A DNA stretch of 64,000 bases, from NCBI GenBank assembly GCA_900467685.1, contig UBQX01000021.1, positions 62,001 through 126,000 of the forward strand. Direction: 5' to 3'. Positions 61,958 to 64,000 of the stretch are shown piece after piece (positions within the stretch are counted from its first letter, which is position 1; each line of letters begins with the position of its first letter). The position numbers and the translations under genes are program-made. Below the pieces are notes generated by a model, which saw only the letters and a program-made list of their open reading frames with translations, searched no databases and was not told where the DNA came from. Source of the stretch: Hyphomicrobiales bacterium. Its GTDB lineage: Bacteria; Pseudomonadota; Alphaproteobacteria; Rhizobiales; Rhizobiaceae.

Positions 61958-63154
61958 TCAATTCGTCGCGGAAGGAAGCGTGTCGACCGGCTTCACGCGG
62001 TCGCCATCGCGCACATAGGCGCCAGCCTTGGCAACGACCTTGTCGCCCGGCTGCAGCCCCTTGCGGATTTCGATATATTGTCCGTCCTGAATGCCGGTTT
62101 CGACCTGCACGATGCTGACGATTTCGTCCTTCACCATGCGGGCGGTCGTTGCCTCGCTGTTCGTGGTCACGGCCGTGATCGGAAGCGACGGCGCGGTACG
62201 CTCGGCGACAATGATGTCGGCCTGGGCATACATGCCGGAACGCACGGCATCCGGATTGTCGATCTTCACCTCGACCGAGCCGAGGCGCGTCGTGGCATTG
62301 ACGGTCGGATCGACCTTCAACACGGTGCCTGCAATCTTGGTGCCCGAGCCGGCGAGCGAAATCGTTACCTTCTGGTCCTTTGCGACCTTGAGCACGTCTT
62401 CTTCGGCAAGATCGGCCTTCAGTTCCAGCGCGTTGTCGCGAATGAGCGTGAAGAGCGGCTGGCCGGCGCCGCTGGCAATGGCACCCACCTTGGCGGTGCG
62501 GGCGGAGATCACGCCATCGACCGGAGCCTTCACCTCGGTGCGGGAGAGCTTCAGGTCGATATCGGCGATCTGTGCCTCGATGACCTTCATGTCGGCGGCA
62601 TTCGCCTTGATGGACTGGTCGGCGGAGTTCAGCGAGGCTGCGGCGGAGGTCGCTGCTGCCTGCAACTGGTCGAGCTTGGAAGCTGCTATCGTGCCCGTCT
62701 TGGCGAGCGCCTGTCCGCGGTCGAGCTGGCGGTTGGCCTCGTCCAGATTGGTCTTGACCGAAAGGCGCTGGGCTTCTGCCTGTGCGCCTGCCGCGATCAC
62801 CTTCGCCCTGTTGGCTTCCAGCTGGCTCTTCTGGAGGATCAGCGTGTCATCCATCAGCGTGGCGAGCACGTCGCCCGCCTTCACCTTGTCGCCGACATTG
62901 GCCTTCAGCGTCTTGATGGACAAGCCCTCGACCAGCGGCTGGACATAGACTTCCTCGACCGGCTGGATGGTGCCGGAGGTCAGGACGCGATCAGTCAGCT
63001 TGCGCTCGGTGACGGCGGTGACAACGATGGAGGGCGCGTTGATGACCGGCTTTGCATCCGTGTTCGCAGGCGCATCTTCCGCAAGGGCGGGTGCAGCCAT
63101 CAGGATTGCCACTGTTGCAAGCAGCCAGTTTGCTTTCGAAATCTTCGTCGTCAT
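61958..63154 (-). CDS. RND efflux periplasmic adaptor (membrane fusion protein)
   Basis: A 398-residue adaptor with a signal peptide (TKISKANWLLATVAILMAAP). It has the lipoyl half-motifs EEVYVQPLVEGLSIKTLKAN VGDKVKAGDVLATLMDD and VKAPVDGVISARTAKVGAIA, a coiled-coil hairpin between them (about 110-200, rich in Ala/Gln/Lys) and a beta-barrel domain. It bridges the RND pump and an outer-membrane channel. ATG 63154 is preferred over a start 17 codons upstream. First gene of the two-gene operon; no local regulator gene is adjacent. Confidence 0.93.
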   Translation of the reverse strand: MTTKISKANWLLATVAILMAAPALAEDAPANTDAKPVINAPSIVVTAVTERKLTDRVLTSGTIQPVEEVYVQPLVEGLSIKTLKANVGDKVKAGDVLATLMDDTLILQKSQLEANRAKVIAAGAQAEAQRLSVKTNLDEANRQLDRGQALAKTGTIAASKLDQLQAAATSAAASLNSADQSIKANAADMKVIEAQIADIDLKLSRTEVKAPVDGVISARTAKVGAIASGAGQPLFTLIRDNALELKADLAEEDVLKVAKDQKVTISLAGSGTKIAGTVLKVDPTVNATTRLGSVEVKIDNPDAVRSGMYAQADIIVAERTAPSLPITAVTTNSEATTARMVKDEIVSIVQVETGIQDGQYIEIRKGLQPGDKVVAKAGAYVRDGDRVKPVDTLPSATN

Positions 63155-63787
63155 GTCTTTTTCGAACCCTCTGCCGGTGCGCATTCGAGCGCACGCCTGC
63201 GACATCGTTTTGTGTTGTCCGCTGCAACGCTTACAGACAACAAGCCCCTCATTTGCAAGTTGAATAACGTATAGTGGTTAAGTTTGTAAGCATTGAAAAA
63301 ACGAGATAACCAATCAAATTATGCTATGTTTCCATCACGGTCGGACAGCGTCCGGAAAAGGCTGGAAATCCATCTCGCGGCATGTGGGTATCAACTGCTC
63401 TCATAACAAGAGAGTCGGCCCGTTGGATATTAATCCTAATACAACATAACCCGTCGCGATATTCCAGTCTTTTGCGGCAGTGCAATAACCACACTACGTC
63501 TGGCCTCTTGTCCGTTACGCGTTCGCGAAGCAAACGGTTTTGAACGAAATGCAGCTTGTCATTCGTCAGGTGCGGCCTGCCTGCATTTCACGAAGCGCCA
63601 GATGCGTTCGCTTGATCCTTCATCCCGCAACGGGTTGACGAGGAGATTGGTATCGCGAGGCGGGTTTGACCTCAATCGTCCGCAATGTTGAATACTGCCA
63701 GAAGGTGGCAGCAGCGCACGTTGCGACCCGGAAACGTCAATGCGCGGGCCTTTCAGCCCGCGCACCAATTTTCGAGCTTCGCGCCGC
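63155..63787. other. 633 bp intergenic region upstream of the RND operon
   Basis: The part nearest the adaptor gene (63240-63330) is AT-rich and must hold the RND promoter, but I could not assign hexamers or an operator with confidence. A small hairpin CTGCCA-gaagg-TGGCAG lies at 63695-63711 and a strong hairpin at 63741-63764. The short open frames here have no ribosome sites or recognisable products. Confidence 0.6.
63741..63764 (-). terminator. Hairpin downstream of the right-edge binding-protein gene
   Basis: TGCGCGGGC-ctttca-GCCCGCGCA is a perfect 9 bp GC-rich stem 24 bp after the minus-strand stop. The following minus-strand sequence (TTGACGTTTCC) is a poor T-run, yet the position and strength fit a terminator. 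Confidence 0.65.
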
Positions 63788-64000
63788 TTACTTCTTCAGG
63801 GCTGCGTCGGTGATCTCATGCGTCCAGGCGCCTTCCGGCTTCTTGGTGATGATCTTCTGGGCCAGAACGGCGGCTTCCGTGCGCTCATAGGCGGCCTTGT
63901 CCAGAACGCCGGTGGAATCGCCGAGGAGCTTGGCCACTTCGCCCATCATGTAGACCTGGTGTTCCTTGGTCTGCGCGCCGGTGGAATCGTTGTCGAGAAC
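63788..64000 (-). CDS. C-terminal part of an ABC transporter periplasmic binding protein (cut by window edge)
   Basis: The last 70 residues of a minus-strand gene are visible, from VLDNDSTGAQTKEHQVYMMG to the end TDAALKK. The stretch AKLLGDSTGVLDKAAYERTE fits the C-terminus of NitT/TauT-type (SsuA/TauA-like) solute-binding proteins, in which helices with this pattern close the second lobe. The N-terminal part lies beyond the window, so ligand and exact family stay uncertain. A hairpin follows the stop. Confidence 0.6.
   Translation of the reverse strand, partial: VLDNDSTGAQTKEHQVYMMGEVAKLLGDSTGVLDKAAYERTEAAVLAQKIITKKPEGAWTHEITDAALKK

Noticed and set aside
63324-63768. Two short minus-strand frames (69 codons each) upstream of the RND operon
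   Set aside because: No ribosome sites, no recognisable domains and one contains a hairpin; treated as intergenic.
1-64000. CRISPR arrays, tRNA or rRNA genes, transposases, integrase/att sites, known riboswitches
   Set aside because: I looked on both strands and saw no regular repeat-spacer array, no clear tRNA cloverleaf or T-loop signature, no IS-like ORF and no recognisable riboswitch core.

Overview
The window looks like chromosomal DNA of an alphaproteobacterium, most likely a member of the Rhizobiaceae (Agrobacterium/Rhizobium/Shinella-like). The evidence is high GC with tight, often ATGA- or TGATG-coupled operons, a rhizobial urt/ure arrangement (ureD-A-B, two small LprI-like genes, an accessory gene, ureC, then ureE-F-G further on), a carrier-protein amino acid ligase operon of the kind described in Agrobacterium and Bradyrhizobium, and a rhizobial-style composite palindromic repeat. 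No rRNA, tRNA, CRISPR array, transposase or replication origin was seen. Both edges cut genes.

Layout. (1) 1-6500, minus strand: a branched-chain-type ABC importer operon (livH-M-G-F, an AMP-forming acyl-CoA ligase and a periplasmic binding protein cut by the left edge), with a TetR regulator at 6589-7260 and a perfect palindrome in the divergent intergenic region. (2) 7483-13470, plus strand: a carrier protein, an acyl-CoA-dehydrogenase-fold flavoprotein, a class II tRNA-synthetase-like amino acid:carrier protein ligase and a DUF1839 protein, then a palindromic repeat and a GH2 glycosidase. (3) 13524-28844, mixed strands: a surface-glycan locus with a CmcI-type and two FkbM-type methyltransferase-like proteins, a radical SAM/SPASM protein, a tandem alpha/beta hydrolase, a flippase, a GT2, a Wzz-type protein with a degenerate kinase domain, a polymerase-like membrane protein, a GH5 glycanase, a GT4 and a TauE/SafE permease. 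(4) 28854-34913: a lone phage-type DUF2793 gene, a permease/histidine kinase/receiver fusion with its LuxR-type response regulator, and an antitoxin with a toxin remnant. (5) 34920-42276, minus strand: a second acyl-CoA ligase and a second full liv operon. (6) 42746-57614: the urea system, urtABCDE then ureDAB-x-x-x-C, an unrelated block (peroxiredoxin, RHH/ParE toxin-antitoxin, LysE, monooxygenase) and ureEFG. (7) 57718-63154, minus strand: a Crp/Fnr regulator with a perfect FNR-type box upstream and a two-gene RND efflux system. (8) The right edge cuts another periplasmic binding protein.

How the parts work together. The Urt transporter brings in urea and the Ni-urease plus UreDEFG splits it to ammonia and CO2, so the right half is a nitrogen-scavenging region. 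The two liv systems, each beside an acyl-CoA ligase, suggest import and CoA activation of amino acids or other carboxylic acids.

The most interesting region is 7483-28000. One gene set can charge an amino acid onto a carrier protein, possibly oxidise it and pass it on, and it lies next to genes for making, methylating, exporting and trimming a polysaccharide. I propose that it makes an aminoacyl-type substituent for a surface glycan or glycoside, with DUF1839 as the transferase by analogy with BtrH of butirosin biosynthesis. This is an inference from motifs and gene order, not an established pathway.
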